A stretch of DNA of 16,871 nt from CAZAOY01 sp964486925 (lineage in GTDB: Bacteria > Bacillota > Clostridia > Oscillospirales > Ruminococcaceae): positions 1-16,871 of the forward strand of contig CAZAOY010000054.1 of NCBI GenBank assembly GCA_964486925.1, read 5' to 3'. Each line of letters opens with the position of its first letter. Within the stretch, counting starts at the first letter, position 1. Below are positions 5,889-12,233 of the stretch, piece by piece. Both the position numbers and the translations under genes were made by a program. A model generated the notes under the pieces. It ran no database searches and was not told the DNA's origin. It saw only the letters and a program-made list of their open reading frames with translations.

Positions 5889-7616
5889 TTAGGCTGTTTC
5901 TACATCTGCGGCTTTTTGTAGGTTAAGGTGCTCTACCGCCCAGTCCCTTAACTTAAACTTTTGGATCTTTCCGCTTGATGTCATAGGAAATTCATCCATA
6001 AATGCTACATATGCAGGGATCTTATGTCTTGCCATATTTGCCTTTACTGCGTCCTTTACCTCCTGCTCGGTCATCTCACAGCCGTCCTTTAGGATGATAC
6101 ATGCCATTACCACCTCGCCGTACGAGATATCGGGAACACCGATTACCTGAACATCTTTAATCTTTTCGTTGGTGTATAAAAACTCCTCTAGCTCCTTTGG
6201 ATAGATGTTCTCGCCGCCTCGGATTATCATATCCTTAATACGTCCTGTGATCTTGTAGTATCCGTTTTCGTCTACCACTGCAAGGTCGCCGGTGTGTAGC
6301 CAACCTTCGTCATCGATCGCCTGCGCGGTTGCCTCCTCCATCTTGTAGTAACCCTTCATAACGTTGTACCCTCTTGCACAGAACTCTCCCGGTTGATTAG
6401 GGCCTAGGGTTTTACCGGTTTCTGGGTCAACTATCTTGGTTTCGATGTTAGGTAATGCTCTACCTACGGTGGAAACACGTAGCTCGATAGAGTCGTCTAT
6501 TGTAGTCTGGGTACAAACAGGGGAAAGCTCGGTTTGACCGAATGCTATAGTGATATCCTTTTGTCCCATATCGTTTATTACCTGTTCCATTACCTTAATA
6601 GGGCAGGGGGATCCTGCCATTATTCCGGTGCGAAGTCTAGGGAATTTATAGTCCTTAAAGGTAGGGTGTTCTAGCATTGCGATGTACATTGTCGGTACTC
6701 CGTGTACAGCGGTGCATTCCTCATCCTGTATAGCACGCATAACCTCGGTAGGGCGGTAGGCTTCAATAGGCACCATAGAGGTAGCGTGGGTTATACATGC
6801 CATTACCCCTAGCACCAGACCAAAGCAGTGGAACAACGGCACTGGGATACATAGCTTATCGTCCTGCGTAAACGCCATACAGTCGCCAATGCTTTTACCG
6901 TTGTTTACAATGTTGTAGTGGGTAAGCATAACTCCCTTAGGGAAGCCTGTTGTACCGCTTGTGTACTGCATGTTTATAACGTCGTCATAGTGTAGTGAGT
7001 CTTTTACTGCAAAAAAATTGCTATCCGAAACCTCATCTGCATGTGAGTATAGGTCTTTAAAGTTTAGCATACCTTTTGGGGTATCGTCACCTATAGCGAT
7101 TATAGATTTTAAAAATGGTAGCATCTTTATATCAAGCTGGTTTGGTGTACTGTCCTTTAAGGTTGGGATAAGCTGATTAACGATACCGACATAATCCGCA
7201 TCCTTAAATCCCTTTGTCATAACCAAAACCTTAGTGTCGGACTGACGAAGTAGATACTCAAGCTCAAACACCTTGTACCCAGTATTAACCGTTACAAGCA
7301 CAGCGCCAATCTTTGCGGTTGCAAAAAGGGTTAAAAGCCATTCCGGTACATTAGTTGCCCAGATAGCAACATGATCCCCTTTTTTTACCCCGATTGAAAG
7401 AAATCCCTTTGCAACCTTGTCAACCTCTTCGTTAAATTCTTTCCAGCTTCTACAGTAATCCCGATCGATATACTTTATCGCCTGCATATCTGGATATTCA
7501 TTTGCAACCTCTTCGAGCATACCGCCCACGGTGATTCTAAACATGTCATTATCTGTTCTGTCTTTCATGCGTTTCTCGATATTACTATAGATCTTTTCGC
7601 GTTTAATCTCATCCAT
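5889..7616 (-). CDS. AMP-forming acyl-CoA synthetase (FadD/ACSF2-like)
   Basis: A 575-residue cytoplasmic enzyme of the ANL superfamily that activates a carboxylic acid with ATP and joins it to CoA. Seen in order: a P-loop-like YTSGTTGFPKGVM; the aromatic acyl-site region VPLFHCFGLVLG; the GQTELSPVCTQ motif; the ATPase motif GWLHTGDLAVVDENGYYK; the hinge GRIKDMIIRGGENIYPKEL; and the catalytic-Lys motif TSSGKIQKFKLRD near the C-terminus. Chain-length specificity cannot be read, but the layout resembles ACSF2/YngI-type ligases. B. subtilis yngI sits in a leucine/isovaleryl-CoA catabolic operon. The frame opens at 7637, but ATG 7616 has GGAGG five bases upstream. A T-box leader controls it, pointing to an amino-acid-linked role, perhaps isovalerate activation. 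Confidence 0.9.
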   Translation of the reverse strand: MDEIKREKIYSNIEKRMKDRTDNDMFRITVGGMLEEVANEYPDMQAIKYIDRDYCRSWKEFNEEVDKVAKGFLSIGVKKGDHVAIWATNVPEWLLTLFATAKIGAVLVTVNTGYKVFELEYLLRQSDTKVLVMTKGFKDADYVGIVNQLIPTLKDSTPNQLDIKMLPFLKSIIAIGDDTPKGMLNFKDLYSHADEVSDSNFFAVKDSLHYDDVINMQYTSGTTGFPKGVMLTHYNIVNNGKSIGDCMAFTQDDKLCIPVPLFHCFGLVLGVMACITHATSMVPIEAYRPTEVMRAIQDEECTAVHGVPTMYIAMLEHPTFKDYKFPRLRTGIMAGSPCPIKVMEQVINDMGQKDITIAFGQTELSPVCTQTTIDDSIELRVSTVGRALPNIETKIVDPETGKTLGPNQPGEFCARGYNVMKGYYKMEEATAQAIDDEGWLHTGDLAVVDENGYYKITGRIKDMIIRGGENIYPKELEEFLYTNEKIKDVQVIGVPDISYGEVVMACIILKDGCEMTEQEVKDAVKANMARHKIPAYVAFMDEFPMTSSGKIQKFKLRDWAVEHLNLQKAADVETA

Positions 7617-7628
7617 ACTAACCTCCAT

Positions 7629-7708
7629 AAAAATCAAAAAGCCTTCGTCTACTGTCTGTTACCGCTTGAACAAAAGTCCAAAACATAACCAAAACAAGAG
7701 ACGAAAGC
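7629..7708 (-). terminator. T-box regulated terminator
   Basis: On the minus strand, GCTTTCGTCT (7699-7708) pairs with AGACGAAGGC (7641-7650) over ten base pairs, followed by TTTTTGATTTTT (7629-7640). The 48-nt loop is large. The 5' arm overlaps the 3' strand of the antiterminator, so the two folds exclude each other. It lies 13 bp before the ligase start codon. Confidence 0.85.
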
Positions 7709-8106
7709 GTAAAATACAACTGTATTACTTCCGTGGTACCACTCTAATTGACATATATCTATCTCTAAGCTTTCACCTATAACATCATTATTATATAAAA
7801 ATATTTATATAATAACAACCTAAAAGAACAAAAACTCACCAAAATGGTAAAATCCCACCCTGTTAACAGGCAAAACAACCAATAGAATACACGCCCACTT
7901 ATTGCATCTAACAATGCTCACTCCTATAACGTGGAGAATACGTCTTAACCTAAAGCCTAATAGGCATTTCAGCAAGCTACTCCTGGGTGAGTTCAAGATA
8001 GATAGCTATTGCTTCGCACCAACCAGCAACTCTCTGTATCATGGGGTAAACCCCATGAAAGCTACAACACCTCTACTACTCCCAATCGCAGTATTTATGT
8101 TATTAT
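7629..8106 (-). promoter_or_regulatory. T-box riboswitch leader, probable tRNA-Leu (CUC) specifier
   Basis: A transcription-attenuating T-box leader. Stem I closes with TTGGG (8081-8085) and CCCAG (7983-7987). The specifier loop has AGTAGTA on its 5' side (8074-8080) and GAA-CTC-A on its 3' side, so the specifier is CTC (7989-7991), leucine. The upper stem carries the typical AGAGAG...GGTTGGTGCGAA signature and a CATGGGG/CCCCATG hairpin. The T-box itself, AGAGTGGTACCACGG, is at 7731-7745. Its UGGU bulge (7738-7741) suits a tRNA 3' end with discriminator A73, as tRNA-Leu has. The antiterminator pairs AGAG with CTCT and competes with the terminator at 7629-7708. Uncharged tRNA-Leu would thus switch on the ligase. 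The leader is long, with an extra AU-rich 10-bp hairpin at 7788-7815. Confidence 0.9.
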
Positions 8107-8112
8107 GTGCTT

Positions 8113-8141
8113 ATTATATCACACTATAATAGGGTTGTCAA
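8113..8141 (-). promoter_or_regulatory. Consensus promoter of the T-box leader
   Basis: A perfect TTGACA (8136-8141), a 17-bp spacer and a perfect TATAAT (8113-8118) on the minus strand. The start is predicted near 8106. Such a strong promoter is typical of attenuator-controlled units, where regulation happens after initiation. Confidence 0.9.
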
Positions 8142-8325
8142 TAGCTTTTTTTCTTAAATTTCACTAAATCATATTAATGGTTATGCTATTAGCAAAACCA
8201 GAAAGCATACAATGCTTCCTCTAATATGAGAGCAATGTATACATTTATCACACATAGCACTGTATGCAGATGAAGCTTCTATAGGTAATAACTTTTTGTT
8301 GGCTTGCGTTAATATTATAGCTATA
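8142..8325. other. Spacer between the T-box promoter and the response regulator gene
   Basis: No gene is supported here. A GTTAATAT/ATATTAAC inverted repeat (8308-8330) overlaps the stop codon of the response regulator. A small AAGCAT/ATGCTT hairpin lies near 8195-8215 on the same strand and is followed by TCTGGTTTTGC. Either might weakly end the two-component transcript; neither has a clean U-tract. Confidence 0.3.
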
Positions 8326-9126
8326 TTAACCAGACAACTTAGACTTTTTCCAAAGTACTGCATTCGTTAGCTCTGCCCAGCTGTATTGTGCCATGTATTC
8401 TCCGTTGTAGGAGGTGGTAGAGATATCGTCGGAGGCTAGAAAGTCGTAGTAGTCGCAGTTAATTAGTGAGGTGTCGATGGATATACAGTTCCATTCTTTT
8501 CTAACTACATCAGAGATTTTAGCGTCCCTTAGGCTTTCCATCATATAGCCGATTATGTTTTGTGTCTGCTTTTGGAGTGAGCGGTTGTAGGGTTTATCGC
8601 CCCAAAGCACCCCTGCAATCTGAGCGGTGGTTATCCCACTGCCTTTGCGGTCAACAAGGTATGCAAACAGCTCTTTCGCCTTTGAACGGCTAAAGGTCAG
8701 CGGTTTTTTGTCAACAAATACCTCAAAGTTTCCAAAGGTTGTTACCTCGATGTTTGCTCCGCCCTTTTGTAGCGGGGTGGAAAGCTCTGCTAGCACCTTT
8801 CGTACCATCTCGTCGGTTGCGGGCTTTAGGATATATCCGCCTGCGGGCACGCTGTATGCATCAAGTGAGTACTGGCCATACCCCGTTACAAAGACTATCT
8901 TTATTAGCGGGTCAAGCTCCTTTATCCGCTTTGCCAGGATAAGACCGTGGACACAGGGCATCTCAACGTCTAAGAATGCAATCGACACACCGCCCTCCCG
9001 TACCTGATCTAACGCTAACTGTGGAAGTGTGAAGGTGGTTATACGGCTACCGGGGAGAACCCTTTCCAATACATTTTGTAGGTCAAGCCCCGCATCTATC
9101 TCGTCATCAATTATAATTATCTTCAT
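8326..9126 (-). CDS. Response regulator, REC plus winged-helix/SARP-like output
   Basis: A 266-residue two-component regulator. The N-terminal receiver domain has acidic residues in IIIIDDE (3-9), the phospho-acceptor D53 (AFLDVEMP), T81 and K101 (YILKPA). From about residue 128 the output domain EVTTFGNFEVFVDKKP...SKAKELFAYLVDRKG...AGVLWG is an OmpR-type winged helix of the SARP kind, followed by a short BTAD-like tail (about 205-250). It would bind DNA directly, probably at direct repeats. LytS-type kinases are usually paired with LytTR or AraC-type regulators, so this output is less common. The start ATG overlaps the kinase stop codon (ATGA), giving tight translational coupling. Confidence 0.88.
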   Translation of the reverse strand: MKIIIIDDEIDAGLDLQNVLERVLPGSRITTFTLPQLALDQVREGGVSIAFLDVEMPCVHGLILAKRIKELDPLIKIVFVTGYGQYSLDAYSVPAGGYILKPATDEMVRKVLAELSTPLQKGGANIEVTTFGNFEVFVDKKPLTFSRSKAKELFAYLVDRKGSGITTAQIAGVLWGDKPYNRSLQKQTQNIIGYMMESLRDAKISDVVRKEWNCISIDTSLINCDYYDFLASDDISTTSYNGEYMAQYSWAELTNAVLWKKSKLSG

Positions 9127-10418
9127 AAAGCCTCATCCTTTCTGGGTATGGTTATGGTTACCATCGTTTTGACATTTAGGGTGCTTTGTATCTTAAGTGA
9201 GCCGCCGCACATGGATTTTAACCTAATCTGCACATTCTGTATCCCTAGGTGGGGGGTGTTACCACTGTGAGGCTTATCCACGTCAAAACCTACTCCGTCA
9301 TCCTCTATGATAACTATATTATCTATAGCGGTTTGGTTCACGGTAATTATGATATTTCCACCGTTAACACGCTTGTTTACACCGTGACGTACTGCATTCT
9401 CTACAATCGGTTGTAGCGTAAGCGGTGGTATCATAAAATCTAGTGTAGCGATGTTATATGTGACGTTAAGCCGTTCCTTAAAGCGCAGCTTTTCGATAGC
9501 AAGGTAGCTGTTTACATGGGAGAGCTCCCGCTCAAAGGGGATTAGGTCGGGGGTGGTAAGGCTGTCCATATTTCCTCTTAAAAAGGTTGAAAGCTCTGTA
9601 ATAGCCTGTGCCGCTAACTTTGCGTCCCTTGTACAGACACTTCGTATTGAGGTTAGCGCGTTAAATAAAAAGTGGGGTTGTATCTGTGACACCATGACAG
9701 CAATACGGCTTCGTTCAAGCTCAAGCTCCTTCTCGCTAAGTCGTCTAGCCTGCTCTGCTTGGATAAAGATATAGATACAAATTACCGATATATTAGTAGC
9801 GATATATAGTAGCGCTATTCCGTATACAAATATCTGGATAGATATAGCGATAACAGGCATGGCAATGTGGAGCACAAATACGGCAAACTCCTTTTTATCA
9901 AAACAGCGGCGATAACGTAGTAATGTAACGGCATTTATTACCATCCCTACAAGCCCGAATATCTGGGAAAACCAGAAGAATCCCTGCCTTTGGTAGATGT
10001 TATGATCGTCTATAACATAGTACATATGGTTAAACTGTGAAATTATTACCGATAATATAGCGGCTAATGTGATACCTAAAACTACATGCACTACCGTCTT
10101 TCCCACACTGCTATCACGCTCTCGGATAAAGGATATAAAGTAATCGGTAAAGGCTGCCATTATAGCATATCCAAAGCAGTATACCAAAAAATTTGCCACC
10201 GGTACGGCGAAAACACTAAAGGGATCTAGCCTCCCTTTAAAGAACCAAGCCGCCGCATCGCTAAGTAGTACACAGGCGTTGCATATCAATATACGTATGT
10301 AAAGCCATTCCAGACGGCTTTTATTTGGTTTACCAAAGAGTAAAAATTGGATTAAAAGTACAGATATAATCCCGCCAAACACCTCTAATGAAATGTTAAT
10401 ATATTTTACAGTTGTCAC
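9123..10418 (-). CDS. LytS-like membrane sensor histidine kinase
   Basis: A 431-residue sensor kinase. About seven membrane segments fill residues 8-218 with no large outer domain, so the signal is probably sensed within or at the membrane. A short coiled region (220-240) leads to the His_kinase family motif SQIQPHFLFNALTSIRSVC with phospho-His H249. The ATP-binding domain has an N-box (PIVENAVRHG, N341), a G1 box (EDDGVGFD, about 372-379) and a G2 box (GIQNVQIRL, 392-400). This is the LytS/YehU-type PF06580 kinase. The start codon is GTG (10416-10418) with GAGGTG just upstream. It is first in a two-gene operon with its regulator and is transcribed away from the ParB-like gene. Confidence 0.92.
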   Translation of the reverse strand: MTTVKYINISLEVFGGIISVLLIQFLLFGKPNKSRLEWLYIRILICNACVLLSDAAAWFFKGRLDPFSVFAVPVANFLVYCFGYAIMAAFTDYFISFIRERDSSVGKTVVHVVLGITLAAILSVIISQFNHMYYVIDDHNIYQRQGFFWFSQIFGLVGMVINAVTLLRYRRCFDKKEFAVFVLHIAMPVIAISIQIFVYGIALLYIATNISVICIYIFIQAEQARRLSEKELELERSRIAVMVSQIQPHFLFNALTSIRSVCTRDAKLAAQAITELSTFLRGNMDSLTTPDLIPFERELSHVNSYLAIEKLRFKERLNVTYNIATLDFMIPPLTLQPIVENAVRHGVNKRVNGGNIIITVNQTAIDNIVIIEDDGVGFDVDKPHSGNTPHLGIQNVQIRLKSMCGGSLKIQSTLNVKTMVTITIPRKDEAL

Positions 10419-10463
10419 AAATTCACCTCGAATTTTTACTGTTTTTCTTGTACTGTTTGTTAT

Positions 10464-10492
10464 ATTATATAATATTTGTAAGATAAAGTCAA
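10464..10492 (-). promoter_or_regulatory. Promoter of the two-component operon
   Basis: On the minus strand, TTGACT (10487-10492), a 17-bp spacer and TATAAT (10464-10469). Just downstream of the start is a direct repeat ACTGTTT at 10438-10444 and 10452-10458 (14-bp period, plus-strand reading). Confidence 0.8.
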
Positions 10493-10522
10493 GCGGTAAT
10501 ACTTTATTCTAGTGCAAACTGA

Positions 10523-10551
10523 TTGAAATAATTAATATATTATGGTATACT
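10523..10551 (+). promoter_or_regulatory. Promoter of the ParB-like gene
   Basis: On the plus strand, TTGAAA (10523-10528), a 17-bp spacer and TATACT (10546-10551). It is divergent from the kinase promoter, with only 30 bp between the two -35 boxes. Confidence 0.75.
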
Positions 10552-10552
10552 G

Positions 10553-10569
10553 GTGTCACATAAGTGTCA
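10553..10569 (+). repeat. Direct repeat GTGTCA with 11-bp period
   Basis: GTGTCA occurs at 10553-10558 and again at 10564-10569, one helical turn apart, directly after the -10 box of the ParB-like gene. SARP-type winged-helix regulators typically bind direct repeats with an 11-bp period, so the adjacent response regulator is a candidate ligand. Its position over the start site would favour repression. Confidence 0.4.
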
Positions 10570-10589
10570 TATAGAAAGGAACGAATAAC

Positions 10590-11009
10590 ATGCGGATTAA
10601 CCCTAATATTGCCAGTGATTTGCACTGCTCTCCTAAAGATAGCGTACACTCATTTATACTACCGATTACATCATTACAATCAAGTCAGCTATACATAAGT
10701 CAGAAAAAGCTAGATAGAGTGAGGGAATGGTTTAATAAAGATTTGTTAGATCCCATTCCTATTATTAAGCTTAACGGATATAATCTTATTACCGATGGGC
10801 ATACCCGATTAGTAGCGGCACATCTAGCGGGATTTGATACCATCTGCGTTTATTATGACACTGACGAGCTGGATCTTAAAGGCTACGCTACCTTTATGCA
10901 GTGGTGTCTTGATGAGCGGGTTTTTACAGCCGCCGATCTGGCTAAGCGTATAATCCCACATAATGAGTATGAGCAGGTATGGATAAAACGTTGTATGACT
11001 TATGAATAA
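10590..11009 (+). CDS. Stand-alone ParB/Srx-fold domain protein
   Basis: A 139-residue protein with one recognisable domain. VHSFILPITSLQ (19-30) matches the start of a ParB N-terminal/sulfiredoxin fold. PIPIIKLNGYNLITDGHTRLVAAHLAG (about 55-81) carries the DGHxR motif (D69, G70, H71, R73) that binds nucleotide phosphates in this superfamily. It has no HTH or dimer domain, so it is not a chromosome-partition ParB. Free-standing members include the SerK/SbnI serine kinases and uncharacterised proteins. Which of these applies cannot be told from sequence alone. The start ATG 10590 has AAAGGA upstream. It has its own promoter and is divergent from the two-component operon. Confidence 0.7.
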   Translation: MRINPNIASDLHCSPKDSVHSFILPITSLQSSQLYISQKKLDRVREWFNKDLLDPIPIIKLNGYNLITDGHTRLVAAHLAGFDTICVYYDTDELDLKGYATFMQWCLDERVFTAADLAKRIIPHNEYEQVWIKRCMTYE

Positions 11010-11031
11010 ACTTTAAAACTTTAAAATGGGG

Positions 11032-11060
11032 TTGAATTTGCTTTAAAAGTATGGTACAAT
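11032..11060 (+). promoter_or_regulatory. Promoter of the Gfo/Idh/MocA gene
   Basis: TTGAAT (11032-11037), a 17-bp spacer and TACAAT (11055-11060). It leaves a leader of about 93 nt before the start codon at 11160. No known riboswitch was recognised in the leader. Confidence 0.7.
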
Positions 11061-11159
11061 CTCTTGTATAAAGGTAGACTTTAGAGGTTAGTTTTTGTAA
11101 TAGCTTTATCTATAAAAGGTCACCTAAAAGCATTTATCTGAAAAAGGAGAAGGACAAAA

Positions 11160-12143
11160 ATGAATATTGCGCTATTAAGCCAATGGCACGTACACGCAAA
11201 GGGGTATGGAGATGAGTTTAAATCGATTGATGGTGTAAACATCAGTGCGGTATGGGATGATGATGTTGCTCGTGGTAAAGCATGGGCAGAGGAGTTAGGT
11301 TGTAGGTTTGAAGCAGACCTAGATACCTTGCTAGCAGATCAAACAATCGATGCAGTTAGTGTCTGCACCCAGACTACCATCCATGAGGACGTAATTATAA
11401 AGTGTGCTAAAGCTAAAAAGCATATCTTCACTGAGAAGGTGCTTGCGGTTAAATCCGACTCTGCTACCCGTATCGCAGAGGCTGTAAGGGAATCGGGCGT
11501 AAAGTTTACAATCTCCTTTCCAAAGCTTACACTTACTAAGGTTATGTGTGTAAAATCGCTTGTGGATCAAGGTAAGGTTGGAAAGGTTACTAACATAAGA
11601 ATTAGAAATGCACATAACGGAACCTCCGCAAACTGGCTACCTGATACCTTCTATGACAAGGCGCAGTGTGGCGGCGGGGCTATGATGGATCTAGGGGCGC
11701 ACCCTATGTATCTTGCGCTACATTTTCTACCTAATCCAATCTTTGTATCTTCAATCTTTACAAGCGTTGCGGGTAAGGGTGTTGATGACAACTGCGTATC
11801 TGTAATTGAGTATCCTAATGGCGCTATCGTTGTATCTGAAACAGCGTTTGTATCGGGATCTTGTCCGTTCCAGATTGAGGTAAACGGTGAACTTGGAAGT
11901 ATCTTTATGAGCGATCATATCGAAGGTGTTATGATTACTGTAGACGGTAAGACGAAGGTTATTCCAGAGGAGTCCATGACTAAGGGCACTCCTGAACCGT
12001 TATTCCAGTTTGCTGAAGCGGTTATGAGAGATACTACACCAAACAGCGACTTTGATATCGAGAAGGCACTAAACATGTCAAAACTAATGGATGCGGCTTA
12101 TGTATCTTACGAAACAGGTAAAAAAGCTCCGGTATCGTTATAA
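11160..12143 (+). CDS. Gfo/Idh/MocA family oxidoreductase
   Basis: A 327-residue putative NAD(P)-dependent sugar or polyol dehydrogenase. The N-terminal Rossmann half includes AVSVCTQTTIHEDVIIKCAKAKKHIFTEKV (about 65-94), with the conserved E92-K93 of the family. The C-terminal half has GGGAMMDLGAHPMY (171-184), where D177 and H181 match the catalytic D-x-G-x-H. The usual GxGxxG near the N-terminus is replaced by NIALLSQWHVHAKGYG, so cofactor binding may differ. The start ATG 11160 follows AAAAGGAG. It has its own promoter and a terminator 24 bp after the stop. Substrate is unknown; the nearby sugar-isomerase-like genes hint at carbohydrate catabolism. Confidence 0.88.
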   Translation: MNIALLSQWHVHAKGYGDEFKSIDGVNISAVWDDDVARGKAWAEELGCRFEADLDTLLADQTIDAVSVCTQTTIHEDVIIKCAKAKKHIFTEKVLAVKSDSATRIAEAVRESGVKFTISFPKLTLTKVMCVKSLVDQGKVGKVTNIRIRNAHNGTSANWLPDTFYDKAQCGGGAMMDLGAHPMYLALHFLPNPIFVSSIFTSVAGKGVDDNCVSVIEYPNGAIVVSETAFVSGSCPFQIEVNGELGSIFMSDHIEGVMITVDGKTKVIPEESMTKGTPEPLFQFAEAVMRDTTPNSDFDIEKALNMSKLMDAAYVSYETGKKAPVSL

Positions 12144-12166
12144 TTTAATGCGAAACTAAACGAAAC

Positions 12167-12205
12167 AAAACATCACTGCGAAGGTTACTACAGTGATGTT
12201 TTTGT
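12167..12205 (+). terminator. Rho-independent terminator after the oxidoreductase gene
   Basis: AAAACATCACTG (12167-12178) pairs perfectly with CAGTGATGTTTT (12191-12202) around a 12-base loop, giving a T-run of five and then GTTATA. It lies between the oxidoreductase and the flavodoxin-fold gene on the same strand. No promoter was found between it and the next gene, so it may be a partial terminator within an operon. Confidence 0.75.
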
Positions 12206-12233
12206 TATACAAATTTTAACAGGAGGGATAGCT

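Noticed and set aside
7844..7862. A GGGTGGGATTTTACC segment on the minus strand, considered as a second T-box
   Set aside because: The invariant ACC does not follow the GGTGGN core, and no second specifier stem or terminator accompanies it.
7902..8129. A 75-residue plus-strand frame
   Set aside because: It is the antisense of the T-box leader, has no ribosome site, and its apparent codons come from conserved RNA structure.
8181..8363. A 60-residue minus-strand frame with a CDKCIHC cysteine cluster
   Set aside because: It overlaps the response regulator 3' end in another frame, has no ribosome site at its start or at the internal ATG, and matches no known peptide.
8627..9007. A 126-residue plus-strand frame
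   Set aside because: It is a shadow of the response regulator gene and has no family features.
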